NCBI GenBank assembly: GCA_050298695.1
Contig: JBNKUQ010000005.1
Span: forward strand, 1-61,707
Direction of reading: 5' to 3'
DNA: 61,707 nucleotides
DNA from: CANLBN01 sp050298695
GTDB taxonomy: Bacteria > Pseudomonadota > Gammaproteobacteria > Pseudomonadales > Cellvibrionaceae
The notes under the pieces are model-generated. The model did no database searches. It worked only from the letters and a program-made list of their open reading frames with translations, and was not told the DNA's origin. Each line of letters begins with the position of its first letter. The stretch's first letter is position 1. Of this stretch, positions 51,701-59,954 are shown piece after piece. Position numbers and translations under genes: made by a program.

Positions 51701-54561
51701 TTGCTAGCGAAAGTCATGATGCCCCCAGCAGTTTTAACCTAAGCGATGGTACGGTAACCGTGACATTCACTGCGACTGATACCTTGGGCAACAATGCTAC
51801 GCCAGTAAGTGCCACGCTTACCGTCACTGATTCTGGCGCGCCACAAATTACCGCTCCTAGCCCAATCAGCCTATCAACATTTGGCAGTAGTGTATCTAGT
51901 AGTTATCAAGCCATTGCAGATTTTCTAGCGGGTTCTAATACCTCAGATAATTCGGGTGGAAACATTAGTGTTACCCATAATGCACCAGCAAATTTTGCAG
52001 CAGGTACGCCGGTTACTGTTACGTTTACAGCGGAAGATCAAGCGGGTAATCAAAATACGGCGACTTCAACGGTGACTATTACCCAGGAAAACCTGATTGC
52101 ACCAGCTGCAGTACAAGTGCCGACTGAAGCTGGCAGTGTCTCCAAATCTAATGTGAGCATTGCTAACTTCCTTGCTGCTGCAGTGGTTCCGGAAGGGGTC
52201 AATATTGTCGGTGATATCACTAATAATGCCCCAGATAATTTTGCATTGGGCGAAACCGTCACTATCGAGTTTTCTGCTACGGATGTTACCGGTACGACAG
52301 GTACTGCAACATCTACTATCAGTATTATCGATGCGGGAGATCCCACCATTACCGCACCGACTAATATCAGTCTTTCTACCTTTGGCGATAGTTTGCCGGC
52401 GAGCTATGCTCCAATCAGTGCATTTCTATCGGGAGCAACGGCTGAAGATAATTCCGGTCTTGTTCCTACCATTACCCATAATGCCCCGACTGAATTTCCT
52501 GTAGGTGCGCCAGTAATCGTTACCTTTACCGCTGAAGATGGTGAAGGCAATACCACATCAACTACGGCAACGATTACCGTCACCCAGGGGGCCCTTGTTG
52601 CGCCCGCTAGTATCAATGTACCTGTTGAGAGTAATTCAACGACGAGTGCTAACCCATTGATCGCTACCTTTTTGGCGGGTGCTATAACGACAGAAAGCGT
52701 CACTATTCAAAGCCAAAGCAATAATGCGCCTACTATTTTCAATTTGGGTGCACCTGTTGATGTAATATTCAGTGCGACTGATGCAGCTGGTTACAGTTCC
52801 AGTGCAACGTCAACGGTCACCCTTGTGGATGTAGGCGCGCCGACCATTACCGCCCCTGCAAATATTACGCTCAATACCTTTGGCAATAGTCTTGCCGCAA
52901 CCGTGCCTGAAATAGTGGCATTCCTGAATGGTGCAACAGCGACGGATGGCTCTGGTGCCGATGTCATCATTACTCATGATGCACCCACTATCTTTTCAGT
53001 GGGCACGCCAACAGTAGTCACCTTTACCGGAGCGGACCCATCGGGTAATCGTGTAAGCACAACGGCTACGGTTCGAGTTAATAATGGCACCTTGGTTCCA
53101 CCAGCGGATATTCGTATTGCCACTCTTGAGTCTAGTCTCAATCAAACTCACTTAGGTATCAGTTCATTCTTGTCGGGTGTCAGCACCACAAGTAGCGTAG
53201 CGATAGATACTATTTCCAACGATGCTCCTGCTTCATTTGAGCGCGGCACATCTACCCTGGTTACCTTTACAGCCACAGATGCTTATGCAAATACAGCTAG
53301 TACCACGGCTACGGTAACTATTGTGATTGATAACCCACCGTCAATTTACCTATCGGCAACACAATACACATTGGAGGCGAGTGATGCTCAAGGTCTAGCA
53401 CTGACTAGCTCTGAGATGGTATCGCTCATTAATACGGTTACAGCTAACGATATCGAAGATGGTGTTCTAGCTGTTAGCAATAATGCGCCGAATAGTTTGC
53501 CTATAGGTATTACTGGTGTGACTTTTAGTGCGGTTGATAGCGCGGGCAATCGTTCCGAGCGCAACGCATTGATTCGAGTTATTGCTCAACTTGGCGACGA
53601 AGACTCCGATGGTGATGGTCAATCCGATGCGTTTGAAGGAACGGATGATGGCGATAACGATGGCATCCCTAACTACCTTGATACCAGTATCGAGCCAACG
53701 GAATTACCCATTGATAATGCTGGTCGCGTGATAAAAGCGCCTGATGGTATACAGCTTGTGCTTGGTACTGCTGCCTTCTCCGCTGGTAGCAGTGACGCCA
53801 CCATCACTCTTGAGGACGTCATGGATTTTGGTGATGGCGGTTCGGCAGTGATTAATGGTGACGACAGTGGTAAATTCTTCCCCTCAGGCATTATCGATTT
53901 TGAGATCCGCAATATGACGCCTGGCGAGATGGTTAGTATCGTAATCCCGCAAGCCACAGCGATACCCGCTAATGCCGTTTACCGAAAATATACCCCTGAT
54001 AGCGGCTGGCAAGATTTTGATATCAGTCAGGGGGATGCGGTTGCGTCTGCGCCAATGTTTGCCGATGAATGCCCAGCGGTTGGTGATCCCGCATATACAG
54101 CGGGCCTAACAGCCGGTCATCAGTGTGTTCAGCTCAGTATGCGCGATGGTGGTTTAAACGATGCCGATGGTATCGCCGATGGAGTCATTAAAGATCCAGG
54201 TGGTGTTTCCGTCATTGTTACGGTGACAATTGAACTCGGTGATGTTAATACGCCTAGCACCTACGGGAATAACAGTGGTGAGCAATTGGTGATGAGCTTT
54301 GTTATAGAAAGCAATACCAATGATGCCGTGATTAATCGCTTAGTTTTATCCAGTGCAGGCACTATGGATGAAGTTAACGATATCGCACAAGTATCTCTCT
54401 ACAGTGATATGAATAACGATGGTAACCCCGATATGTCAACACCTCTGGCGACGGGTGTTTATACCGCAGACAATGGCACTATCGAATTTACATTTACTAG
54501 TCCCGGGCCCTATGCCTTGCCACTGGGTCGTACCCAGTTACTTGTTTACTACACCTTTTAA
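48730..54561 (+). CDS. giant secreted multidomain surface protein with alternating HYR-like repeats
   Basis: A 1943-residue protein. A signal peptide (cut near FTSAAPA, about residue 36) leads to a SPRY-like beta domain (about 37-233, GIAVDYRGATPTIHFIG), a PKD/Ig-like domain (235-319) and a thrombospondin-type-3/calcium segment (328-372, DQDQDGL...DSDADGLSD). A second SPRY-like copy (383-577, GYAVDYRTDDPIVYVIG) and another PKD-like domain (604-699) follow. Then come eleven HYR-like modules of about 83 residues (about 703-1622), another Asp-rich calcium segment (DEDSDGDGQSD) and a region resembling choice-of-anchor U (about 1660-1790). The end is YYTF, with no sorting tail. AAGGAG before ATG 48730 fixes the start. 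Probably an adhesin or surface scaffold; domain names are from pattern memory. Confidence 0.8.
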   Translation: MVHIFALPLPSYMARFLVFCIAFLAVGSISQFTSAAPADGIVTWSDVDKDSNITLANNNLDALISESAGPNLYGLRSTGAISPGDGFFYFELEQLQAQYGFAIGIATADVPLTTTDDLETFIANNPEMGVTSDVYVGVVGIAVDYRGATPTIHFIGNDIFEQTPESVASITPERNLTVTEPIYIYVIAASGAQYRLNFGGDNGADFGWDPISVLGSRIYNLESVLEYGWPVSQAKPSVAITEGNQLVAQDASLTFHATASDALANDLSSNVNWYLDGVAIGSGSSISPATSTPGIYQLSAQVTDAIGLTSSISVGFYVHPSVGGDTLDQDQDGLTYTEELAAGTDPANHDSDADGLSDGYEVDNGTDPLVVNTPIGIEAHQDDVKFVFEATKTSNIVTTSDDGLSVSYLPVGGKAAIRANQGMKGEFRYWEGHALFDADMGFGLINPDEKIDDYCCVTAAPDFSDPEAPGASMSVNMLLGNTIWRNLVFQGLFANNDEYIGYAVDYRTDDPIVYVIGSSGLQMYMTLDDYPSADAIFPMVYGNAGEVEDFSRLAAAVQRGNFGQEPFFYDVETILATATDEGTPLNIDVSDLVPGWGKYRQRQFLNIDTLSTDVLPGAELTFNASAGDQEGNDQTAAITWTILDESGTDVTSDLATVAPPVTGGSMTFTPLTAEVFTVNANIVDAQTGQVFTRTATVNSDDSEAPTISNQADIQIATFGDSVSASYSVLSAFLNSATASDNSTIVTVTHNAPAVFPVGTTTVTFTATDAAGNTAEDTADVTIVKGALVAPSDLSLNTDETGIAASNAQIQNFLNGTTVTEGVLVSNQSNDAPSFFALSDGTITVTFTATDAMGEEAIPVNAKVNLTDIGSPQVSAPADLSLSTFGSSVPATYTAISDFLVGAVASDNSGQVTVTREGVPSSFGVGDTVVTFIATDATGNTATDTAVVTVTQGALIAPSNLSLATDETGIPTSDTRIQNFLSSTSVTNGVSVASESHDAPSSFNLSDGTVTVTFTATDTLGNNATPVSATLTVTDSGAPQITAPSPISLSTFGSSVSSSYQAIADFLAGSNTSDNSGGNISVTHNAPANFAAGTPVTVTFTAEDQAGNQNTATSTVTITQENLIAPAAVQVPTEAGSVSKSNVSIANFLAAAVVPEGVNIVGDITNNAPDNFALGETVTIEFSATDVTGTTGTATSTISIIDAGDPTITAPTNISLSTFGDSLPASYAPISAFLSGATAEDNSGLVPTITHNAPTEFPVGAPVIVTFTAEDGEGNTTSTTATITVTQGALVAPASINVPVESNSTTSANPLIATFLAGAITTESVTIQSQSNNAPTIFNLGAPVDVIFSATDAAGYSSSATSTVTLVDVGAPTITAPANITLNTFGNSLAATVPEIVAFLNGATATDGSGADVIITHDAPTIFSVGTPTVVTFTGADPSGNRVSTTATVRVNNGTLVPPADIRIATLESSLNQTHLGISSFLSGVSTTSSVAIDTISNDAPASFERGTSTLVTFTATDAYANTASTTATVTIVIDNPPSIYLSATQYTLEASDAQGLALTSSEMVSLINTVTANDIEDGVLAVSNNAPNSLPIGITGVTFSAVDSAGNRSERNALIRVIAQLGDEDSDGDGQSDAFEGTDDGDNDGIPNYLDTSIEPTELPIDNAGRVIKAPDGIQLVLGTAAFSAGSSDATITLEDVMDFGDGGSAVINGDDSGKFFPSGIIDFEIRNMTPGEMVSIVIPQATAIPANAVYRKYTPDSGWQDFDISQGDAVASAPMFADECPAVGDPAYTAGLTAGHQCVQLSMRDGGLNDADGIADGVIKDPGGVSVIVTVTIELGDVNTPSTYGNNSGEQLVMSFVIESNTNDAVINRLVLSSAGTMDEVNDIAQVSLYSDMNNDGNPDMSTPLATGVYTADNGTIEFTFTSPGPYALPLGRTQLLVYYTF
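50836..53595 (+). repeat. eleven tandem HYR-like modules, alternating A and B types
   Basis: Units of about 250 bases alternate. A-type units start near ITAPxxISLSTFG and carry DNSG...VTHNAP. B-type units start near LVAPxxLSLxTDETG and carry NDAPxxFxLxxG. Five A-B pairs (about 500 bases each) are followed by one terminal unit beginning DNPPSIYLSATQ. Both types end in TFTATDxxGNxxTxTxTVT. The alternation means the amplified unit was an A-B pair. Confidence 0.8.
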
Positions 54562-54573
54562 GCTGAGGAAAAA

Positions 54574-54798
54574 ATGAGAGCACAACAAAAACAACTTTGT
54601 TTACTACTCGCATGTTTGGCCTTAACCGCTTGTGGCGGAGGCGGCGGTAGTGGCTCAGGGGGCACTACACCACCGCCTGAAAATAAAAGCTTCACGGTAA
54701 GCGTGAATGCTGTCGAAGTAACACGTCCTGCCCGAGGCGAAGCAGTTACGGTTGATACGGATGGTGTTGTTACTGATACAAAGACATACACACCCTAG
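54574..54798 (+). CDS. small Gly-rich lipoprotein
   Basis: A 74-residue lipoprotein with signal peptide and lipobox LTAC (Cys 20), then a GGGGGSGSGG linker, PPPENK and a short, unassigned tail of about 40 residues with alternating Val/Thr (FTVSVNAVEV). GAGGAAAAA gives a strong ribosome site at ATG 54574, 12 bases after the giant surface protein, so the two are co-expressed. It is shorter than typical proteins with this kind of N-terminus, so it may be a tethering partner or a remnant of a larger lipoprotein. No family is recognised. Confidence 0.65.
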   Translation: MRAQQKQLCLLLACLALTACGGGGGSGSGGTTPPPENKSFTVSVNAVEVTRPARGEAVTVDTDGVVTDTKTYTP

Positions 54799-54842
54799 TT
54801 ATACTCGCCCAGAGTGTTCGTTTATGGAGTTTATATTCACAG

Positions 54843-56123
54843 CTAGAGAGCTTTTTTTGTTTCTACTTTTGTTTCAATACAAATTTCATTCACTAGATCG
54901 CCACTAAATATCACCTGGTGGCTATTGCTATTTACCTTGAAAACACCTAAACCATTGGAATATACCACCGCGTCATCATTGGCTAAATAAAAAGAAGCAA
55001 CGTTTGATGCAACCGTAGATTCTTCTCCACTTCGAGATTTTCGAATTAACTGCCAGCTTCTAGGCACTAAAGATGGAATGCCGTTGACCCTACTTTCTGT
55101 TCTTAGTGCTTTTTCAGCGTTAACTTGTTTTCCTTTTAACAAAATATTTTTTAAGTCGGCAGTGACTTTTGGACCTGAAGCACTAGTTAATGGTTTTTCG
55201 CTATAGACTAAAGAAACAAAGTTTAAGTAATGGAAGAGTGTGCGCAATAGTCTAAAAGGCAGTGCAATGACATCGATAAATGCATTGCCGTAGGAATAGT
55301 TGGGTTGTGTATAAGGGCGTCTAATAAAATATAGGTCACCGTTTTTCGCTACTTTGGGGGATAGAAAATCAAATCGACTGCTTTCCATAATGGGCGTGAT
55401 TTTTTGATTGGAAAGATCGAGCATCATAATTGCAGAGGGCCCATAGGCAATGACATGCCCGTGTTCTCCTCTGGCTAAACCTGACGATTGAAATAAAATT
55501 TGGTTATTAGAATCTTTTATCCAGCATGGAGCAGAATCCAATGTGTCACCACCCGTTAATTCTCTCGCATCACTTCCATCAATTGCACATATACCAATAT
55601 TTCCAATTCCATTTTGATATTGTTGGGCAAATAGTATTTTGTGCGCGCTGTGATCGTATGCCAGGTTTTGGTAGGTTAGATTTTGCTTGTGAAGTAAACG
55701 CTTTTCTTGTTGATGAGTAAAATCAAATTCAAATAGTCCTCCCATCGACTCATCAGCCAAAAAGTAAAGTAATTTCTCTTCGTCAATAAATTCAGCAGAT
55801 ATGAATCTTATATTTACCTGTTCATCAACCGACCCTTTTGTTCGACCCGTAAAAGAGGTGGCTAATGAAGTGTTTTGTTTCCACGCATTTGCTTCTTTAT
55901 TGCGCTCTATGTTATCGATGATTCTCTGTATATATGGGCTATGTAATTCATGAGTTTTGCCGGAATCTCTATAAAATAATTTTCCCTTTGAGATAAAGGC
56001 AATCTTTTGAGTAAAGTTTAGTTCTCGACTCGGCGTTGATGGTTGTTGTGATGATTTTTTTTTAAATTGAGATAAAAAAAATAGTACTAGAATAATCAAA
56101 ATCACTAATAATATTATATGCAT
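54843..56123 (-). CDS. membrane-anchored TolB/PD40-like beta-propeller protein
   Basis: A 426-residue protein with an N-terminal hydrophobic anchor (about 3-18, IILLVILIILVLFFL), a basic stretch and then repeated beta-propeller-like blades. They recall TolB/PD40 repeats, for example KIAFISKGKLFYRD, KILFAQQYQNGIGNIGICAIDGSDARELT and QILFQSSG. A hydrophobic segment near 285-305 (LPFRLLRTLFHYLNFVSLVY) interrupts the propeller and is unusual. It lies 30 bases downstream of ilvY on the same strand, but no functional link is evident. The function is unknown. Confidence 0.6.
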   Translation of the reverse strand: MHIILLVILIILVLFFLSQFKKKSSQQPSTPSRELNFTQKIAFISKGKLFYRDSGKTHELHSPYIQRIIDNIERNKEANAWKQNTSLATSFTGRTKGSVDEQVNIRFISAEFIDEEKLLYFLADESMGGLFEFDFTHQQEKRLLHKQNLTYQNLAYDHSAHKILFAQQYQNGIGNIGICAIDGSDARELTGGDTLDSAPCWIKDSNNQILFQSSGLARGEHGHVIAYGPSAIMMLDLSNQKITPIMESSRFDFLSPKVAKNGDLYFIRRPYTQPNYSYGNAFIDVIALPFRLLRTLFHYLNFVSLVYSEKPLTSASGPKVTADLKNILLKGKQVNAEKALRTESRVNGIPSLVPRSWQLIRKSRSGEESTVASNVASFYLANDDAVVYSNGLGVFKVNSNSHQVIFSGDLVNEICIETKVETKKAL

Positions 56124-56153
56124 GTTGCTTCCCTATATGTAGCTGGGCATAGG

Positions 56154-57026
56154 CTAGGAGCTATAAATAGTCTGTGCAGACAGAGAGTTCCATAGCGCTT
56201 TAATAATGGGGCTTTGTAGACGCTTTTTTTGCGTGCATAAACCCAGTTCAATAGGTTCTAGTTTAGGAGCATTTTTCACTCTAGTCACCTTATCAACCAA
56301 TGGGCTATTGTCCAACACAATTTCAGGGACAATACCTACGCCAAAACCCAGGCTAACCATACTCACTATTGCCTCATTACCGGCAACTTGCGCATAAATA
56401 AGAGGTTTAATGGACTGCTCTTGAAACCATGTATCGATACGTTTTCGAATCAAACCCTCTTCGGACAATATCATTGGGGTGGACTCCCATGAATTAACGC
56501 TATCACTACCGCCAGGGGCAATCATGATAAGAGGCGAAGTGGCGATACGCTGGAAGGTTAGTGTCGTTGGTAAACGTTCTGGTCGACTGGCAATACCAAC
56601 ATCCTCTTGATTTGCCTTAATTCTTTCAATGGCATCTTCAGGGTCACCCGTATGAAGACGTATACCGATCTTAGGGTGTGCCGTACGGAAATTACTAAGA
56701 ATGTTATACAAAAAGCTATAACTTGCGGTTACTGAACAATAGATGCTGATATTACCCTGTAGTTCTTGAGTTTCTTCCATTAAAGAGTGTTGAAACTGTT
56801 GCCATTTATTCAACGATTCTCTAGCGTACTCTTGGAAGAGTTTTCCTGCACGTGTTAGAGCAACAGATCGGTTATCTCTTAGAAATAATGTTGTATCGAG
56901 GTCTTCCTCTAGTTGTTGAATGGTGCGTGTTAACGCCGAGGGGCTGATGTGCATTGCTTCGCTCGTGCGCCCAAAATGCAGAGTTTCACTGAGGTGAAGA
57001 AAAAGTTTAAGTGAGCGCGTATCCAT
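56154..57026 (-). CDS. ilvY: LysR-type activator of ilvC, IlvY
   Basis: LysR-family regulator of 290 residues. The N-terminal winged helix-turn-helix reads FLHLSETLHFGRTSEAMHIS, and the effector domain closely follows E. coli IlvY: HIxCSVTASYS-like region, LTTGDxxDA-like HTGDPEDAIERI, NEAIVSMVSLGFGVGIVPE and ELGLCTQKKRL. IlvY activates ilvC when acetolactate or acetohydroxybutyrate accumulates. In E. coli it is divergent from and adjacent to ilvC; here an HD-GYP gene on the same strand lies between, so the ilvC control region is about 1.4 kb away. No other target is apparent. Confidence 0.92.
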   Translation of the reverse strand: MDTRSLKLFLHLSETLHFGRTSEAMHISPSALTRTIQQLEEDLDTTLFLRDNRSVALTRAGKLFQEYARESLNKWQQFQHSLMEETQELQGNISIYCSVTASYSFLYNILSNFRTAHPKIGIRLHTGDPEDAIERIKANQEDVGIASRPERLPTTLTFQRIATSPLIMIAPGGSDSVNSWESTPMILSEEGLIRKRIDTWFQEQSIKPLIYAQVAGNEAIVSMVSLGFGVGIVPEIVLDNSPLVDKVTRVKNAPKLEPIELGLCTQKKRLQSPIIKALWNSLSAQTIYSS

Positions 57027-57066
57027 AATGTTCTTGGTTTATCTAAAGTAATATGCTTATCGCATA

Positions 57067-58401
57067 TTATCGATGCCAAAAGTTAACAATTGAGTAAGGT
57101 AAAGTAGGTTGTGTTGTAGAAGAATAAATTTGTAATAATACCTTATAGCCATCCGCCAAATCAGAGGAGGTTTTTGAAACAAAAGCCGTTGTGCGATTAT
57201 AAAAATTATTCAGCCGATAAATTACTTCTTCCAGCATCAGCCGGGTGTGTTCTACTTCATTGTAAAGCTCGGGTATTTTATCTGTATCTAATCTTTGTAA
57301 CCACTCGATGTAATTTGACTCATTGAGCCCGGATGTGTCAATAATGGCGCCTAATTGTTTATGCTCGTTTATTAAATTCCTTAATGCTTTAATGCCATAG
57401 TCATCGTTAATGTTACGATGAATTTGCTTAATGATATCCATTATTTTATTGATAAAAAGCTGTTGTTCGTAGGTGTATTCAATTAAGTCTTTGACAACAC
57501 TTTTTTCTATGTTTTTGCTGATACTTATAGGTACTTGTTTAATAATAAACAGCATGCTGGAGATAATATCTTGTGGATAGTTATGAGTATTCATCTGTAT
57601 GATGGGGTAGACATCATACATGCTTCTACCAAAGGGCCTAAATTTTTTCCTATAAATTGCAACGGCGTCGTCAATTAAGCCAATCATTAATGCCATTGGT
57701 GAAATTTTTTCAAGCTTTTTACCAAAAGGGTAGCCTGAGCCATCAACGTTTTCATGGTGTTCTAGAATGGCTTTTCGCGATGAGCTGGGGAAGGTTTTGA
57801 TTTCCCTAAGCATCTTTTCAGCGATGATGGGGTGTAGCTGCAGTTTGCGCCACTCATCGCCCGTAAATTTTCTTGAAGTATTATTACGTATTTTTCTCTG
57901 AATAAATAATAAACCTACATCATGAAATATGGCCGCTAAAAATAATTGATTAAGGTCATCTTCTTTCAGCTTCTGATGTTGTCCAAGTAGGCAAGCTAGG
58001 TAAGAAGATACTAGCGACTGGTCAAAGAGGTCGGGTGTTTCTATGCTAAAAGCTGTCAATATTTCTTTGGCGTAGGGGAAATTGTAAATGTAATCACAAC
58101 ATTTTTTAAGTTGTGTTTCATCTCCGATTTTTTCATGAATTTGACAGAGGGAATAGTCTCGTTTAATTGTTTTTTGAAGTAAATGCAGGAGCTCATTTGA
58201 GTCGATTGGGTGAGCAAAGGTGATATGTTCTTCAATTGTTAGCTGAGAGTTTAATGATTTAATTTTGGGATATATTTCTGGCGATATTAAGCCTTGCTTT
58301 CTTACAGTTGGATTGCCATCTGCGTCCAGTATGTCACTTGTTGCAATTAACTCAACTCTCCCATTAACGAGAGTATAAAGATGGTTTAGATACTGTCTCA
58401 T
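57067..58401 (-). CDS. HD-GYP domain protein, probable c-di-GMP phosphodiesterase
   Basis: A 444-residue cytoplasmic protein. The first about 140 residues match no domain I can name. The HD-GYP domain (about 145-310) has HD at 160-161, a further histidine at 190, and HHENVDGSGYP (215-225) with the GYP signature. Most metal ligands of active HD-GYP enzymes are present, so hydrolysis of c-di-GMP is plausible. The C-terminal about 130 residues are helical. Its stop is 40 bases from ilvY, so it may be co-transcribed with ilvY, inserting a second-messenger gene between a regulator and its target ilvC. Confidence 0.82.
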   Translation of the reverse strand: MRQYLNHLYTLVNGRVELIATSDILDADGNPTVRKQGLISPEIYPKIKSLNSQLTIEEHITFAHPIDSNELLHLLQKTIKRDYSLCQIHEKIGDETQLKKCCDYIYNFPYAKEILTAFSIETPDLFDQSLVSSYLACLLGQHQKLKEDDLNQLFLAAIFHDVGLLFIQRKIRNNTSRKFTGDEWRKLQLHPIIAEKMLREIKTFPSSSRKAILEHHENVDGSGYPFGKKLEKISPMALMIGLIDDAVAIYRKKFRPFGRSMYDVYPIIQMNTHNYPQDIISSMLFIIKQVPISISKNIEKSVVKDLIEYTYEQQLFINKIMDIIKQIHRNINDDYGIKALRNLINEHKQLGAIIDTSGLNESNYIEWLQRLDTDKIPELYNEVEHTRLMLEEVIYRLNNFYNRTTAFVSKTSSDLADGYKVLLQIYSSTTQPTLPYSIVNFWHR

Positions 58402-58879
58402 GCCTGTTCCGTTAGTAAGCTGGGCCTTTGAATATCTTAATTATAGCTAAACACTCAGTAGAGCCAACAAAATTATCAAGCTTTTCACGACGTCTTAATT
58501 ATTTTTGTTGAAAATGACGTCAATTTTGGTGGTCATTTAATATTGGTTCGCTTTCAGTATATATTAAATCTTAGTCTGAAAAATTATAGGTTAATGATGG
58601 TGGGCTGGCATACCAATAAATCCATACATTTAAGATCATTTGCCTTGTATCCAGCGTTAAATCAAAATACCCCCCCATTTCTCACCTGTTTCCTACTAAG
58701 AGTGGCACTAAGTGTGTCTAGCGATTACGTGTAAATTGGCTTTTAGGCTTTCCAGAGTTTCATTTATATACTATTTATTGTTTCACAAATAGGAATAAAG
58801 TATTGTTGATATATCATTTTACGCAACAAATGATGTTCTCTATAATCTATCCAAATTCATTCTGTTACAGGGTTTTACC
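58402..58879. other. divergent control region between HD-GYP gene and ilvC
   Basis: 478 bases without a convincing gene; the frame at 58543-58734 lacks a ribosome site and family features. It contains an extended palindrome centred on TGACGTCA (58515-58522), with GACGTC repeated 27 bases upstream. The ilvC promoter elements at 58803-58846 are listed separately. Confidence 0.55.
58803..58846 (+). promoter_or_regulatory. ilvC promoter with IlvY-type dyad
   Basis: A perfect -10, TATAAT (58841-58846), has only a weak -35 (TTTTAC, 58817-58822). The inverted repeat TTGTTG-N15-CAACAA (58803-58829) overlaps the -35, as expected for a LysR-type activated promoter. The 33 bases from -10 to ATG 58880 fit a short leader. 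Binding by IlvY is inferred. Confidence 0.55.
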
Positions 58880-59896
58880 ATGCAAGTTTATTACGATAAA
58901 GATTGTGATCTATCAATTATTAAAGACAAAAAAGTATCCATTATTGGCTATGGTTCGCAAGGGCATGCCCATGCTTGTAACCTAAAAGATTCTGGTGTTG
59001 ATGTGACTGTTGGCTTGCGCCCCGGTTCTTCATCCGTTGCTAAAGCCGAAGCGCATGGCCTGAAAGTTGCCGATGTTCCTGCTGCGGTTGCCTCTGCTGA
59101 TCTTGTGATGATCCTGACGCCAGACGAGTTTCAGGGTCAGTTATATCGTGAGGTGATTGAGCCTAATATTAAGCAGGGTGCTACTTTAGCATTTGCTCAT
59201 GGCTTTTCAATTCACTACAACCAAATTGTTCCTCGCGCGGATCTAGATGTCATTATGATTGCGCCGAAAGCGCCGGGTCACACTGTTCGTTCAGAGTTTG
59301 TTAATGGTGGTGGTATCCCCGATTTAGTAGCTATTTTCCAAAATGCATCAGGTAGCGCGAAAGAAGTTGCTCTATCTTATGCTTCTGGTGTGGGCGGTGG
59401 CCGCACAGGTATCATTGAGACAACCTTTAAAGACGAAACAGAGACAGACCTCTTTGGTGAGCAAGCAGTATTGTGTGGTGGTTGTGTTGAGCTGGTAAAA
59501 GCAGGCTTTGATACCCTGGTAGAAGCGGGCTACGCACCAGAAATGGCTTACTTCGAGTGTTTACACGAACTTAAGTTGATCGTTGACTTAATGTACCAAG
59601 GCGGTATCGCTGACATGAACTACTCTATTTCTAATAACGCGGAGTATGGAGAGTATGTCACGGGCCCTAAAGTAATCAATGATGAATCTCGTGCGGCTAT
59701 GCGTGCAGCCTTAAAGAATATCCAAACCGGTGAATATGCAAAACAATTTATTCTTGAAGGTGCCTCTAATTACCCATCCATGACAGCTCACCGTCGTAAT
59801 AATGCGGCCCATGGTATTGAACAAGTTGGTGCCAAATTACGTGAGATGATGCCATGGATTACTTCATCTAAAATCATCGATAAGAGCAAAAACTAA
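58880..59896 (+). CDS. ilvC: ketol-acid reductoisomerase (class I)
   Basis: Isomerises and reduces acetolactate or acetohydroxybutyrate with NADPH in branched-chain amino-acid synthesis. The Rossmann motif is IIGYGSQGHAHACNLKDSG, and the Mg-binding and active-site segments are DLFGEQAVLCGG and FECLHELKLIVDLMYQGGI. The 338-residue length is that of the short class I enzyme. ATG 58880 follows CAGGG. A strong terminator follows 20 bases after the stop. It feeds from ilvIH, about 10 kb upstream. Confidence 0.97.
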   Translation: MQVYYDKDCDLSIIKDKKVSIIGYGSQGHAHACNLKDSGVDVTVGLRPGSSSVAKAEAHGLKVADVPAAVASADLVMILTPDEFQGQLYREVIEPNIKQGATLAFAHGFSIHYNQIVPRADLDVIMIAPKAPGHTVRSEFVNGGGIPDLVAIFQNASGSAKEVALSYASGVGGGRTGIIETTFKDETETDLFGEQAVLCGGCVELVKAGFDTLVEAGYAPEMAYFECLHELKLIVDLMYQGGIADMNYSISNNAEYGEYVTGPKVINDESRAAMRAALKNIQTGEYAKQFILEGASNYPSMTAHRRNNAAHGIEQVGAKLREMMPWITSSKIIDKSKN

Positions 59897-59916
59897 GTCC
59901 CAATTTTGTCACTTAT

Positions 59917-59954
59917 AAAACGCGGCCCCAGTCACTACTGGTGCCGCGTTTTTT
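59917..59954 (+). terminator. Rho-independent terminator after ilvC
   Basis: Stem AAAACGCGGC(C)CCAG pairing with CTGG(T)GCCGCGTTTT around TCACTA, ending in a run of six T. A textbook intrinsic terminator. Confidence 0.9.

Noticed and set aside
50836..53595. Possible CRISPR array because of regular repeats
   Set aside because: The units are about 250 bases, diverged and in frame within a protein; no short identical repeats with unique spacers are present.
58543..58734. 63-codon frame upstream of ilvC
   Set aside because: No ribosome site or recognisable features; it lies in the divergent control region.
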